From contig CM042689.1 in the NCBI GenBank assembly GCA_023614405.1, positions 307,311,132-307,375,131 on the forward strand: a stretch of DNA of 64,000 nt, given 5' to 3'. Shown one piece after another: positions 1-11,913 of the stretch. The notes beneath the pieces are model-generated. The model had not been told where the DNA came from. It saw only the letters and a list, made by a program, of their open reading frames with translations, and did not search any database. Position numbers and translations under genes: made by a program. Position 1 is the stretch's first letter, and every line of letters starts with the position of its first letter. The stretch comes from Avena insularis (Eukaryota > Streptophyta > Magnoliopsida > Poales > Poaceae).

Positions 1-252
1 GGTAAATGCATGGTTTCATGTGGGGAAAAAACACATGTATGAGCATCGTATAGATGCATAATTGAGAACCATGAAGAATACCTTAAAAGATCCACACAAT
101 GGTTGGGGAATAACAAATGTCTCCTGAATGTGTTCAAGGAACTGAAGCGGTCCAACTTGTATTTTGAGGTGCGAATGCCTCAAAATTAGCTTCCCTGTGT
201 GGCACAATGTGCACACAAAGTCTGATGACCGAGGGAATTTGGACTCATGCAA
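1..252 (-). pseudogene. Copia retrotransposon G, integrase-region fragment
   Basis: The minus-strand reading resembles the junction between the GAG-pre-integrase domain and the integrase core of Ty1/copia polyproteins. It shows a CTLCHTGKL zinc-finger-like segment, then HSHLKIQVGPLQFLEHIQ, then a degraded stretch where a 'FMVLIDASTRWS'-like catalytic-core start is expected. An ATG is present but is unlikely to be a real start, because in copia this region is internal to the polyprotein. It lies downstream, in element sense, of the gag relic at 551-1572 and runs off the left window edge. The region between them (253-550) shows no readable protease. This is a decayed transposon fragment and not a host gene; I am fairly sure of the family and unsure of exact limits. 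Confidence 0.7.
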
Positions 253-550
253 CTTGTGACCAATAGAATTCCTTTATATGCAACATTTGCTACGGGTTGG
301 ATGCACGTGTAGTACAATCCAAACAATAGAGAGGGTACTTTTTCAAATACTTGTTTCTCATCCATCGGATTGAGTCCCGTAGAAATCTATATATCGAGCT
401 AGAGATCGCTATGGAAATGTTTTCTCAAATATATAGAATACATACAATCTTATTTTATACCAGAGTGATGATACAATGTACAATACTTATGTTCTGTTAC
501 AACAGCACAAATGGACATGACTAAAATTGATCATTAAGGAGATAGTGGGA
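253..550 (-). other. Degraded copia G interior, no readable gene
   Basis: This stretch separates the gag relic from the integrase-like fragment of copia element G. Protease and pre-integrase sequence should lie here, but all frames are broken and I recognise no motif. Confidence 0.4.
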
Positions 551-1572
551 CTATTTTAAGTCTCCAAACACGTCGTTTGAGGTATACTCAACGATCATGT
601 CCTCCATGCTCATAGAGTCCCTGACCAATTGAAGAGTTATGGTGTTGCTAGGTCCAAGAGGAACATCTTGCGAACAACCAGCTCCATTGGTGCCATTCAG
701 ATGAAGGTTGAAGTTAGTATCAAACCTTTTCCCTTGAGGTACTTTCTATCCTTGGGATTGCTTTGGGGTCTTGCACTTGTTAGTAGGGTGCGTGTAACAT
801 CCACACTTGTCACAAAGCCTAGTTTTGTCATACTTTGGCTTTGCGGTGCCTTTCTCACGCTCCAAGTTTCGAGGCTTCCTATTTCGGTTGTGCTTACGCT
901 TACCCTTGAAGTTTGGTTGGTTACCGTTGAAGGCGCCACCAAACTTTCTTCCGTTCGCGACATTCATATGAACTTCCGGCAAAGGTTGGGAACCAACCGG
1001 GCGCTGAGAGCCATTCTTAGCAAGAAGCTCATCATGCTTTTCAGCCTGAAGTAGGATATGAATAAGGTCCCATTAACTGTAGTCAATGTGCAGTATTGTC
1101 TTTGGAGGAGCCTTTCAGATGGGAGCATAGTGGATAGAATTTTTTCTATCTTTTCCGCATCTGTAGGTTCCTTCTCGCAAAAGCGCAACTTAGAACTTAT
1201 CTTATGAACCTCATGATTGTAATCCCCGACGGACTTAAAGTCCTGGAATCGAAGATGAGTCCAATCATGAAGTGCTTCGGGCAGGACAACTGCCTTCTGC
1301 TTTTCATACCTCGTCTTGAGGTCCTGAAACAAAATAAATGGGGATTCCTCCTCCAAATACTCGAACTTAAGATCCGGATGAATATGATGCCTTATAATGT
1401 ACAAGGCAAGATATTTCGCTTCTTCTCAATCGGCTTCAAATTTTAAGGGGTCCACCGGGTTCTGGATGGCACGCACTATCCCAAGGGACGCAAGGGCGAT
1501 CTTGATGTCCATGGTCTAGTTAGGGTAGTTGTGGCCATCGAGTTCAAGTACATCGAACTCTATTCCAGCCAT
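551..1572 (-). pseudogene. Copia retrotransposon G, gag (UBN2-type) relic
   Basis: This is the capsid (gag) gene of a Ty1/copia element. The ATG at 1572 opens an N terminus of the usual copia form (MAGIEFD...DLDGHNYPN). A UBN2-type helical region follows (YIIRHHIHPDLK, LKTRYEKQKAV, WTHLRFQDFKSV), and a zinc knuckle CDKCGCYTHPTNKC of the CX2CX4HX4C type sits near 800. The frame ends at TAG 551-553. Two in-frame stops lie near the N terminus (TAG where Trp is expected after NYPN, TGA where Arg is expected before EEAKY). A frameshift lies near 1060, where the capsid and zinc-knuckle halves change frame. It lies between a 204-bp LTR (3239-3442) and the integrase fragment at the left edge, all on the same strand. 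Confidence 0.85.
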
Positions 1573-3224
1573 TAGTTACCTATATACTTGGGTAAACCAG
1601 AGGTTATTGATTTACGCTTTGGTAAACCACACACCATCATGGCTATGTTGTAACGAACTATGCAAAATTAATAGTAATTTCAATAAGTGGGCTTAAAACC
1701 ATTAGTGTGGACTTCAAGTTGTTAAGTATGACACATTGTAGATACTCCCTAAAAAGAATTTCAGGGTCCATCTCTCAGTACTTAGAGAGTATAATCTGAT
1801 GAAATCAGTAGATACTTATATTTCTAGTACCTTATGTCATGACTTAATTAAATTATATGAGAGATCACTTAATAATTAAGTAATCATGGTAATGGAGATA
1901 ATCTGCAATTCATGCAGTAGATCTGTGCACTATCTTTGATCCCAAACATCAACTTGAAGTACTCACTTAGAATTTTGCATATTCGATTAAGATAAATCGA
2001 TTTATTTGCAAGAAATTTAAAAAAAATTCAATTGCAAAAGGTGGATGTAACCAATCTCAACATGTATACACATGGAAATATATTACATCACATATTTTCT
2101 GAAATACACAATGTACAACAGAAATAATCCAAAAAAATACTAATAAGTAGTACTTAACTAATCTGTGAAAACCAGACACGTACGGATCATCTAGCAGATT
2201 CGTTTCATTTATTTCAGTAGTGTACACACTGTTCAGCCTAATTTTGCTAATCCCCGTAGAATTAGGGACCAAGATGCAAAATGGGCAAAGGGATAAGATT
2301 CCTTACCTTCTCTCCTGGACGGTTACCATCGTGAGGCATAGGCATAGACCGCCGCTCATGGTACTGGCCTCCGACGGCAGGTCCGTACAGGACGCCGCCA
2401 CGCCGGGGCCAAGGGCCGCTGAGCGAGATGGTAACCACCTCCGCCGGCTGATGCGACAACGGAGCCGAGATCGGTGCCGCGCGCTAGAGGCTGCAGTTGC
2501 CTGGAGCCGGCCGCCGTCGTGAGCCGCGCCTCGGGAGAAGTACTGGCCAAATCGTGGCCATGCTGTGCGGGGCCGAAGGCCGCCGCGCGCACTGGGCGCC
2601 GCCTCCGTCGGCAACAGTCGCAACGAGGCCGAGGGACACATCGCGCGATGGAGATCGTCGCTACGGGGGAGCGTGCCGGAGGGCTCCACTCTCCGCTCTT
2701 TAGGTTGAGGTCGCGCGTGCTGCCTCCGGTGGAGGCGCCTCGGGGGAAACGCCGCGCCGACCGTCGTCCCGTGGGGCGGCCGCTTGGAGCAGCGACGCGC
2801 CGGAGGCCGCAGATGCGACCGCAAGGACGCCAGCCGTCGCGCGCCCACGCGTATGGAGGGCGTCGTCGCGCCATCGGGCGGGTCGACACCGGGGCTGCCT
2901 CAGCCAAGGGCCACGGTCGCGCGGGTGGTCTGGCCACGGGCGTTGCCGTGACGATGCAGGGAGAGGGCCGCCGCATGCGGGACGACGACTCCGTCGGGTC
3001 CGGCTGCACAGGGAGCCGCGTCGGGAGGTCGCGGGACGGGCGCCGCCGCGTCGAGTTGGGAGCGTGCCTGCCTTGACACGGGCTCCGGCTTGCGCGGGAA
3101 GAGGCGCGACCGGGAGGCGCACCACCGCCGGGAACATTAGAAATGGCGTGCCGCTTTTTCCTTGTAGAATTTCCTTCCATCGATGTTCCTCCAAGTTCTA
3201 CTCAAAATCGCTCAGACGATGGGA
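1573..3224 (-). other. Copia G untranslated leader with GC-rich block
   Basis: This lies between the 5' LTR and the gag start of element G. The part at about 2320-3190 is strongly GC-rich and open in several frames on both strands, but none of the predicted proteins resembles a known family. The part at 1600-2300 is AT-rich. A good splice-donor-like GGTAAG lies on the minus strand near 2310, so the AT-rich part could be an intron of the leader. No gene is called. Confidence 0.35.
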
Positions 3225-3238
3225 GCATGCTGATAACC
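3225..3238 (-). promoter_or_regulatory. Degenerate tRNA-Met primer binding site of copia G
   Basis: Read on the minus strand directly after the LTR, this is AGGTTATCAGCATG, close to the plant initiator-tRNA primer site TGGTATCAGAGC but with changes. Its position next to the LTR end supports the call. Confidence 0.5.
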
Positions 3239-3442
3239 TGTTAGAAGAAATCGAGAGAGAGAGGGGGAGAGACAAATGATTTAACTTCTTTGTTCCATTG
3301 ATGATTCACAGTTTATATAAAAGGGGAAGGGACACCAACAAGGGTCACATCCATTCGAAGGGTCGAGGGAGAGTTAACCGACATAGAGAACTGAAAAAAG
3401 AATGATTATCCCTTTAATTAACCTATTAATTAAATCCTAACA
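3239..3442 (-). repeat. 5' LTR of copia element G (204 bp)
   Basis: The LTR is bounded by the inverted termini TGTTAG...CTAACA. Its size is typical of small copia LTRs. The primer-site-like sequence is on its left side, which makes this the 5' LTR of a minus-strand element whose gag and integrase relics lie to the left. The right flank (CATCT at 3443-3447) should be the target duplication; the partner is off-window with the 3' LTR. Confidence 0.75.
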
Positions 3443-6400
3443 CATCTAACACTAATCCCACATACCCACCCTGTCGCCGCCACCCACACGTCGCACACCA
3501 TGCACACCCGAGGCCGCACGCAAGGACCCCATACCCCAACCGACCAACTCCCCACCGACACTCTGGGCCCCACCACGCGTCCCATCCCTCGCATGTATCT
3601 CCCCCGCATGCGACTTGGTCGCCTCGCCCCACCTCGCCCGCGATTCCCCGCCCCTCGCCTCCAGGTTCCCTCCTCCCATTGGCCGCCTCCTCCTCAGGCC
3701 GTTGCCGCCTGCAGGCTCGACCACGCCAGCACGTCGCCACCGCCGGCCACAGAGCCTGCTCTCCCTCTGGTCACCCGCGCGTCTCCTCCTCAAGCTCTGC
3801 AGCACACGCCACAAGCCTCCCTCGCCGCCGGGCCCGGGCGTCGCTGCCTCCGTCTGCGAACCAGGCATCGCCTCCGCCGCGGGACCCCGCTTCTAGCGCC
3901 TCCACCTCCCGAGCCCTCTACCCGACGGCCTTATGCCCCTGCATCGTTGTCCGCCACCTCAACTTCCTGGCCACCTCCGATGCGGACGCCAGCACCACCC
4001 CGCGACCCTCTCTTTGTCGGCCTTCCTCCCTCTCGTCTGTGGCTTCCTCCATCGCCCCTCCGGCCGTCGTGCTCCAGCGCCGCTCGCGCCCTCCCGCTGG
4101 TGCCGTGCATCTCGCCTGCGTCGGGATCTACAGCACACCGGCGCTCCTCCCTGGTGTCCCGCCGCTGCCGACTCTGCTCCTGCCGCTATGTTTGCTTCCG
4201 CCGACGACACCTCTCCAAGTTCTGCAAGCTGTCGTTCTTTCACCAAGTTCTTCAACTCCTTTGTGTATTCATCTTCGCACGGGAGAGCTCCTATTGTCCT
4301 TGTATGGGCACAATTTTTGTCCTCTGTCCAGGTGTTAGTGATGTGGGATGCTACATCATGCCAAGTACCACCTCGACGTTCTGTACCGTGAAGTACAATT
4401 TTTGGCAAGACCTTAATTTGGGCATTAACGACAAGAGTTTCTGGATATGCACCGTCGCAAACCGTGAACCTTCGTGATCCGCCAAGATCGTCCACGAGAA
4501 ACACAAGTCCCCGAACCGATTATCAAAGAGCGCCATCTCAGAACGCCATGACCTACTCCATAGATCTGGACCTCAACCACCGAAGACGGAACTCCAAGTA
4601 CTCCTTCTCGGACACGAGACCCCGAAGCCCCGATCTCGCCAAACCCGAACCTCGGACCCCCAAGATCGTCGGACCGAGATGTGTGACTCATTTTCTCGAA
4701 GCCTATTTTATTAAATGATATATATCTTGTTGAATAATTAAATTGTCATGCTTTCATACATATAATGTGGTTTGGGGGCCTTATGCCGATTCACCTCATA
4801 ATTAAATATGGAGGCCATATGCGGGTGAATCTAGTCTAATACTCCATTTAAATTTGTATAGCGAACCGACGCGATGTTTTGACTTGTTAAGACAACATTT
4901 AAATTGCGGGGTACCTAAACAACATGAACCTATTAATTAATTTTCGGGGCCCCGGTTCCGCTTAATATGGCCTAGTTGTATCGCATCTTTGCCATGTCAT
5001 ACATCATGCATGCATCATGCCCGATCTTCTACCGTAGTATTAAATATTGCATCCGGTGTTTCTGCTAGCGCTTTTATTCTTCACGGATTAGGCCGATGAG
5101 TTGATGCGAGTGTCGAGCCGATCTTTGGATGAAACTTCGGCAGTTTTCCAGGCTAGCATTCTCCCCTTTCTACCTATCTTACTTTTATAGTTTTTATTTC
5201 CTCCTGTTGATCTATTGCTATCTGTGTTGCCATGCTCTAGTTTTCGTACCCGTGATATCCCTTGCAGCCATTATATCGCCTTGGACACCTCCTATTACCT
5301 GTTGTTTGGTAGATAGTCGGTCTTGCGAGTCATAGTTGCTTGCTCAGGTGTTGTTTCGATATCGTCAAGTACCACCGTTGTTGGAGAATGCCTCATGATT
5401 AATGTTGGATATGATCATGGCTTTAATTATCGTTTAATAACTAAAATTGAAAGTAGGTAAATAATGCACAGGCACAGGTGGGCAATAGATGTTATTTGGT
5501 TTTTAACCGTCCACTTGTGTCCCGTAGGATCCCGAGTACTTGATACCTGTTCCTTGAATATTCGCACTATCCGCATGTGGGCCCATGAATCCCCTTAGCA
5601 TGAGTTTGAGTCATATCTTATTTCTTGGGGCCACAAAGTATTTTGGAGATTTATTACTATCATGTACTTATGCCATGCTTTACTGCTTTATTTACTATCA
5701 CGCGTGGAGCGCCTGTACTGTTTTGGAACAAACGTGGAACGTTTTCGCGGTATCGACAAGTCCAGTCACACTTTCGGGTTCCTGGTCGTTTACAACCGTT
5801 GTCACAAACCTCTGGGTCTGTCTCAAAGCCGGCCAACTTCGTAGCGGGTAGCTTGGTGGGGTGTCCCCCTGAAATATTATATGAATCTTGCAATTTCTTT
5901 GTCATGATGCCTCGTTGGGTTTTCATTTGGTTTTTTCGAGGTTGACCGTGCGTGTGTTGCTATTTGTGCCCCCTGCAGGGTAAAACTTTCTGAAAGTCGT
6001 GTCCGCGGTTATGGACAACTTGGAGCACAGTATCTCGATCATAGACAACTATAACTAAAGTAGTGCTATAAATTTGACTTTATAATGACTAGTAATCAGC
6101 TTCACTACAACGAAATGGCTAAATAAAAGTACCAACAACTGCTAGTTTTGGGATGCCTCATGCTATATGTATCGGACTAGTAAGTATTGCAACTACAACG
6201 GAATGGTTAACTAAAACTGCCCACTGTTTATAATATCAGGATGACTCATGCTATCTATATCTGACTAGTAATTGCTGCAAATATAACAAAATGAATAAAA
6301 CTGCCAACTGTGTGAGTTCCTCAGTCTGACTTCTTCGTTTGGTCTCGAGGGGGAAATATCAGGATGGGTATGTTTGGTGATAGTATCAGGTTGGATCTGG

Positions 6401-6960
6401 ATAGGTCTTTCTTATCTCTCTCTGATAGCCGACAGTTGTTTATCGAGTCTCTATAGGTTGTCTAGCGCATGCCGCGCTGCCGCTTCATTCCACCATACCT
6501 ATGTAGGCGAGGACCGTCGAATTCTAAGACTCGCCGTGTACTGGACTCACTACTGACCGCTCTCTTTTTCCTTTGCCCTTTGCCAGCACCTCTTTTGTTA
6601 AGCAGGTTTTGAGATCGACGTCGTTAGCAGGGTTACTCTTCCGGCTTGGCCTGGGCAGGGTTATGGACATCATTGGTTATTCTTCAGGGCTCTTAGCTTA
6701 ATTTGCATCTTGTCTGTACTCGGACGTTGTATCCTTTTCAAGGTGATTGGATATTTCTACTGTATATCTGTATTCTTGACTCATGGAGTCATTGTTGTAT
6801 ATATATATCTGTTTTGTGGGTTCCATCATGGACTATTTGTAATGATATTACTTCGTTTTCCACCCGCACGCAAGTGCCTGGTGGGCATCTTTGAATCGTT
6901 TCTATGCGGGTTTGGCGGAAGTCGCTAAAACTTGCATAGGGTCGATCCGAGGGTGTTACA
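3443..6960 (+). mobile_element. Gypsy-type LTR E (solo or 3' LTR), interrupted by copia G
   Basis: This non-coding block ends in GGGTGTTACA at 6960, and the chromovirus A1 interior resumes immediately at 6961. A segment near 6000 (GTCCGCGGTTATGGACAA) matches the sense strand of family-A LTRs, and the terminal GATCCGAGGGTGTTACA resembles their AATCCGGGTGTTGACA end. E is therefore probably a relative of A, here in plus orientation. The left part begins with a GC-rich block (3460-4300), a feature also present in the middle of family-A LTRs. The true left end lies beyond copia G, outside the window. Long ORFs in the GC-rich block have no recognisable relatives. A solo LTR and a 3' LTR cannot be distinguished here. 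Confidence 0.6.
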
Positions 6961-8436
6961 TAGTACTACTTCCAAACCTTTAGTTCTGAGTACTATTAGA
7001 TTAGCAAAAAAAATTATGCCATGGATTCGGATAGGTACGTATTTGCAAATTTTTCTATCTGCGGTGATTGAACCAGGTATTTGAACTATCATAACATGCT
7101 TTAATTTGATGGGTTGAATCTTACTAGTGCATGCAAATTCTTCAGTAACAAACGAGTGCGATGCTCCAGAATCAAACAACACTCTTGCAAGAACTGAGTT
7201 AACAGAACACATACCTAGCACGACATTTGGCGCTTCTTGGGCTTCTTCGGCATGCATGAGAAAGAGACGGCCGTTGCGGTTGAGCGAGTTCCCTGAGGAA
7301 AATCTCCTTCCAGGCTGCACATGACGCTGCTACTGAGCTGGGGTATTTGCATTGGGGGCTGCGGCAATCTTCCTGGGGCACTCATAGGAATAGTGACCCT
7401 TGGTTCCACATTCATAACAAGTCACCTAAGACTTGTCCTTTGCTGCAACAGACATAGCATTGCTTCCAGTCCTTGGGGCAGTGTTGGTGTTGGTGGCGGC
7501 ATTGTTGTTGTTGAACTTGGGTGGTGCACGATTGAAATTGCTGGGGTTCCCGGGGTTGTTGTGGTTTCCTCTGGACCTTGGGTTTCCACGGTTGGGATAG
7601 GTCGGGCAGTTCATCGGGGGTCTATTGGTTCTTGGGGCAAATCCTGGAGATGGGTTGGGGCGATACTTTGGTGTATGGTGGGTTCCTGGTTGATGCATCA
7701 TGTGATGCTTGCGGTTCTCATTAGCTTGGTTGATCTTTCCTTCCATCTGAATGGTAGAGTCAACTAAAGCTTCAATATCAGCAAAGGGGATATTGACTAA
7801 CACTGTTTGCATTTCATCATGAAGACCATTCAGGAATCTCTCCTTCTTCTTGGCTTTAGTATCTATATCATCCGGTGCATTCCTAGCTAATGACAAGAAT
7901 TTGTCACGGTATTCCACTACGGTCACCCCGCCTTGCTTCAGTTCCCGGAATTCATCTCTCATCATCTTGATCAAGCCCGGTGGCACATGGGATCTGTTGA
8001 ACTTGACTTTGAACTCTTCCCATGTCATCATCTGACCTCCTGTCATCGCGTGAACGTTGTTCCACCATGCTCTTGCATATCCGGCCAGGTAGTGGGTGGC
8101 AAACATTACCTTCTCGTTAGCTTCCACTCCTGCAACTTATAGGTTGTTTTCCATGGTTTGCAGCCAATCATCAGCATCGAGGGGCTCTTCTGACTTAGTA
8201 AAAACAGGTGGATTGGTGTTCTGGAAATTCTTGAGATTAGATCCATGGTTGTCCTGATTTCTATGGCCTTGATTGTTGTTGGCCATCTGAGCTATCTGCT
8301 GAAGGGTGGCTAAGTTGGCTTGACGTTCGGCTCTTTCGGCTTCGCGGACAGAAACCAACATTTGCAAGATTTGCAACATCGGGTCCGGGGATGAGTTGCT
8401 TCCTCCGCGAGGCATCTGAAGATTGAGATAGATCAT
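6961..8436 (-). pseudogene. Chromovirus A1 gag-protease relic
   Basis: This is the gag and aspartic-protease part of a Ty3/gypsy element of family A, homologous segment by segment to the A3 polyprotein at 25838-28609. The N terminus ([15 protein letters not shown] at 8436) and the capsid ([33 protein letters not shown]) are clear. A Cys/His nucleic-acid-binding knuckle lies near 7400, and the protease motif [10 protein letters not shown] is present. The frame is broken by a stop at 8137 (TAG where Glu/Gln is expected after MENNL) and by frameshifts between 7426 and 7320. Sequence ends at 6960 where element E is inserted, so reverse transcriptase and integrase lie beyond E, off-window. Confidence 0.85.
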
Positions 8437-8659
8437 GAGAAAAGAGGGAAATTTCTAAGGTTCAGGGTTTTGTGTTTGAAAAGTTTTCAAAGTTTGACTC
8501 AGATTTTTTTCTCACAACTTGCTTTTCATTCATTCATTGATGGCACACGATACAAACACACACCACAACAAAGGAAAAAAATGGTTTTAAGAACCATTTT
8601 GGGAAACAACGATACAGTGGGACCGAATGCAACTCACTAACGCTAGTGCTCAAGTGCTA

Positions 8660-9457
8660 CTACTCCTCGGAGTCAGGGTCCTCGTCATCCTCATCATCAT
8701 CATCGATGAAGGCGAAGGCATCCTCATTGGTGAAGAAGTCCATGGCCTGATCCTCCAGAAAGTCATCATCATTGCTAAGATAGGAGTAGGGGTCTCCACG
8801 AAGGTCTACCCCTGCATTCTCCCTCTCCTCCAACTGCATATCTCTCTCTTGGATGGTCTCCTCCAACTCTATGATCCGGTGGCGAAGAAGGGCAATGATG
8901 CGCTCCTTCTTGTCAAGCTGATGGCGACGAGACTGGCGATCCTTCACTAGCATGGCAATGGTCTGATCCTTCTTGGCGGCGATGGCGTACTTGTGGTTGG
9001 CGTAGGAGCAGGCATTGTCTAACACCTTCTGGCGGTCATACATCATGAAGCTGAGGTGGTCCAATTGACTCTTCAGCTCGTGGTGATATGGGACCTCCAG
9101 TGGCTGTCCCATAACATCACGCCTTTGGTAAAACTCAAAGCGGGTACCCTTGATCTGATTAATACTCTGCCCACACAGACGGGCAAGAGCTTCTTGCATT
9201 GCCCTGGCAAGTCCATCGAGCCAGTTGTTCTCTCTCAAGGTGAACTAAATTCCCTCTGCGGTGGGGGCTTCAATATTTCCCTGGAGACTGGCAACAACTA
9301 TCCACTGCAAATCCTCTCCTTCCTGATCATTGAGCTGAGCTCCGAAGAACTTGGGGTGCGGACGTTCCAGCATCTCCGATAGCTGGTCCAAGTCACGCTA
9401 AAAGATGAGGTCTCCACCATTCCCCAACTGATAAAACTTTATGTACTTTACGTCCAT
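8660..9457 (-). pseudogene. Extra ORF upstream of gag in chromovirus A1
   Basis: A sense-strand ORF lies between the primer site side (9680) and the gag start (8436). It reads from the ATG at 9457 to a stop at 8660, about 265 codons, with two in-frame TAG stops (after residues GGDLIF and TAEGI). The longest uninterrupted part, 9238-8660, has a probable coiled coil rich in charged residues (KKDQTIAMLVKDRQ, KKERIIALLRHRIIELEE). It ends in an extremely acidic tail (FIDDDDEDDEDPDSEE). I recognise no domain. Additional ORFs of unknown function are known in some plant gypsy elements, and here the position before gag is clear. In A3 the corresponding place (28610-29089) is shorter and has lost the ORF. 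It could instead be a captured host fragment. Confidence 0.65.
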
Positions 9458-9691
9458 CTATAAGAATATAGGATGAGTAAGTTAGTAGAGTGATCAAGTA
9501 TGTCAAATTTTATGTAAGTTTGCAAGAATTGTTTTGAGGAACATGAATTTTTCATGAAAGAAATCCAACTGGTAAGAATGAGAATAAGTTTTCATAAATA
9601 CTCACTTCCTTGGTTTTGAAACTAAGTTTTTGATTCAAATGTCCATTCTAAACTAGGGTCTCCTATGGTCAAGATAGCTATCATACCAAAT
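9458..9691 (-). other. A1 leader with decayed primer site
   Basis: This short stretch joins the upstream ORF to the LTR. Next to the LTR it reads on the minus strand TTTGGTATGATAGC, a mutated form of the tRNA-Met primer site that is intact in A3 (29090-29101). Confidence 0.55.
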
Positions 9692-11913
9692 TGTCAACAC
9701 CTAGATTTTTAATCATAGATGCCTGTTATGCCATACATCACAATCCCAGGATTACCATTTTTGCGAGACATAACAGATTGGATATCACAGTACATCATCC
9801 ATTACAAACCATACATAAGGTCTTACACAAATAAGGATCTCATGATCCGGTCTTAATACAATTCAAGCAGCGAAATAACGTAATAATAACGATAGCGTAG
9901 GCGAGGCTCCATCTTCATGGTCACAGGCAATGCTGACGATGGGAGATGATCCTAGTTGTCGTAACCTTCCTTCTATCCGTCTTCCTTATACTCCTCTTCA
10001 TAGTCTGGCCACGGGAATAGCCAGGGACAAATCCATGAGTACTCTTTAAGTAAACCCAAACTAGTACTAACAAGTGAAGTGGTTTTGGAATAGGAAGTAC
10101 TAAGCTCTAGGGTTATTTTGCAAAAAGCCAGGTTTACCTTAACTAAGTTCAGAAGCAAAGAAAGCTAATTGAAAGTTTCATAACACCTAGGTGGGAACTT
10201 GAATTTCATATCACAACCCTGTTATGGTCAAGTCAAAGTCATGAATCATTTCACAAGTCATTTTGAAAACATCTGAAGACGGAACAGTATGGCCACTCCA
10301 ACTGTCCATAACCGCGGACGCGGCTATTCGAATAGTTTGACACTCTGCAGAGGTGGTACACTTTCACCATAACATTCGATACATCCGTCAGGAACAATAC
10401 TGAATTCACCATACTTAGTATGTGGATAATCAATCCTAACCTTTCAATTACACGCCCTAGTATAGGCACCTCTCCTGTGAGTTTGGCCTCCCAACCATGA
10501 CCAACTGTCATCTTGGGAACTACACAGGTGGACAATCTTCACAAGGTAGCTTCATCTCAAACCTTGGCCACAAGGGAACCCATACTAAGGTATATAAATT
10601 TCCAGTCAAGACCTACCCACACTTCGGGGATTGTGGTTGTACGGTAAAATTGGAATGGTATCGTATCCAGACAACCATCAGTTTTATAAAGGGCTAAGGC
10701 TCATGCCTTAACATTTTCATCATCAAAATCATCTGGTGTTCAAGAACACATGGCAAAACATTTCAATAGAATGACTCATCATTGTAAGGTTTTCATAACC
10801 ATTTTCACCAAGTATTCCCATCTAAAGTTGATCCAGTTTTATGCTTAGAACTGGCATCTACAGGTGGTGGTAAACACAAGTGAAGGGTGGTAAGCAAGTG
10901 TGACTTATCAGTTTAATCTCATGCCTCAGGATGGCATCAAGATTTATCTAACTTAGGCCAAGTTTTATGCTCTTTATGCTGCTTTCAAATATCCTTCTAA
11001 TATCTACAAGTCACCAAGTACTCTCAGATAAAAGCTTTGATAAAGAAATAAAATACTAAGCTTGCAAGTAAAACTAGGATGGTGTATCAAGTAGGGTAAG
11101 CTTGCAAGGATTAGCTTGCTAAGTCAACTTGTATAGTGAGGCTTGCAAGGTTGCAAGTATAGGCTTTCTTAGATAGTAGCTTGCTAAGATATTAGTATAA
11201 GCTTGCCTTGTGCAGATTAGTGGTTGAAGTTCTCCTCGGCTTCTTCCTCGTAGTATCCTCCTTCCTCCTCGTATCCTTGGTCGGTACTAGCGTCTATAAA
11301 TAAATACGAGGTACACAATCACCATACAATTCTTAACTACTCTAGTTAGCACACAAAGGTTCACACTAGATGATCTAGCATCATCACTATTATCACAAAG
11401 ATTAAAGCACTTGTCTTATTTATTTTATTTTAGAAAAGTAATTTCTACTCATTGAAAAACTACTTAAGATTTAATATTCTCCAACTAAAACGTGGGATCA
11501 TGTTGACACATGTCATCACCACACATTTTAGTACATGGGGATGTGATTTAAAGTGGTGTCACAATTTAATAAAGTTTAGCCTTTTTATTTTAATTAATTA
11601 AAGTGACTCGAAATGCCTATGAGGCATTCTTTTATTGCTTGACCATTATTTCTGTAAGTAAGCCTAGATATTTTTATATATTCTGAAAAGTATGGTTAAA
11701 TGTGATTTTTTAGAGTTGGAATCGACTCAAAAGCTTTTGTGGTTAAATATTGAAAAAATTTTGAATGCAGAAAAGCTTCTTCCTTGTTATTTTTACCATG
11801 GGTGATCTACAACTCCAATTGGTTTGAATCCAACGGGCTTGGATTAAGCAGTCCAGTACCTTTCTAACAAAATTAGTTTCATGCATTTTGGTTTAGTGAA
11901 TCGAGCTAGGTTG

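Noticed and set aside
2303..3180. Long ORFs on both strands (up to 274 codons)
   Set aside because: Same GC-composition effect; Arg/Pro/Ala-rich translations without motifs, inside a copia leader.
3500..4477. A 325-codon plus-strand ORF in the GC-rich part of E
   Set aside because: The region is open in several frames at once because of GC-rich, stop-poor composition. The protein is Pro/Arg/Ser-rich with no family resemblance and lies in an LTR.
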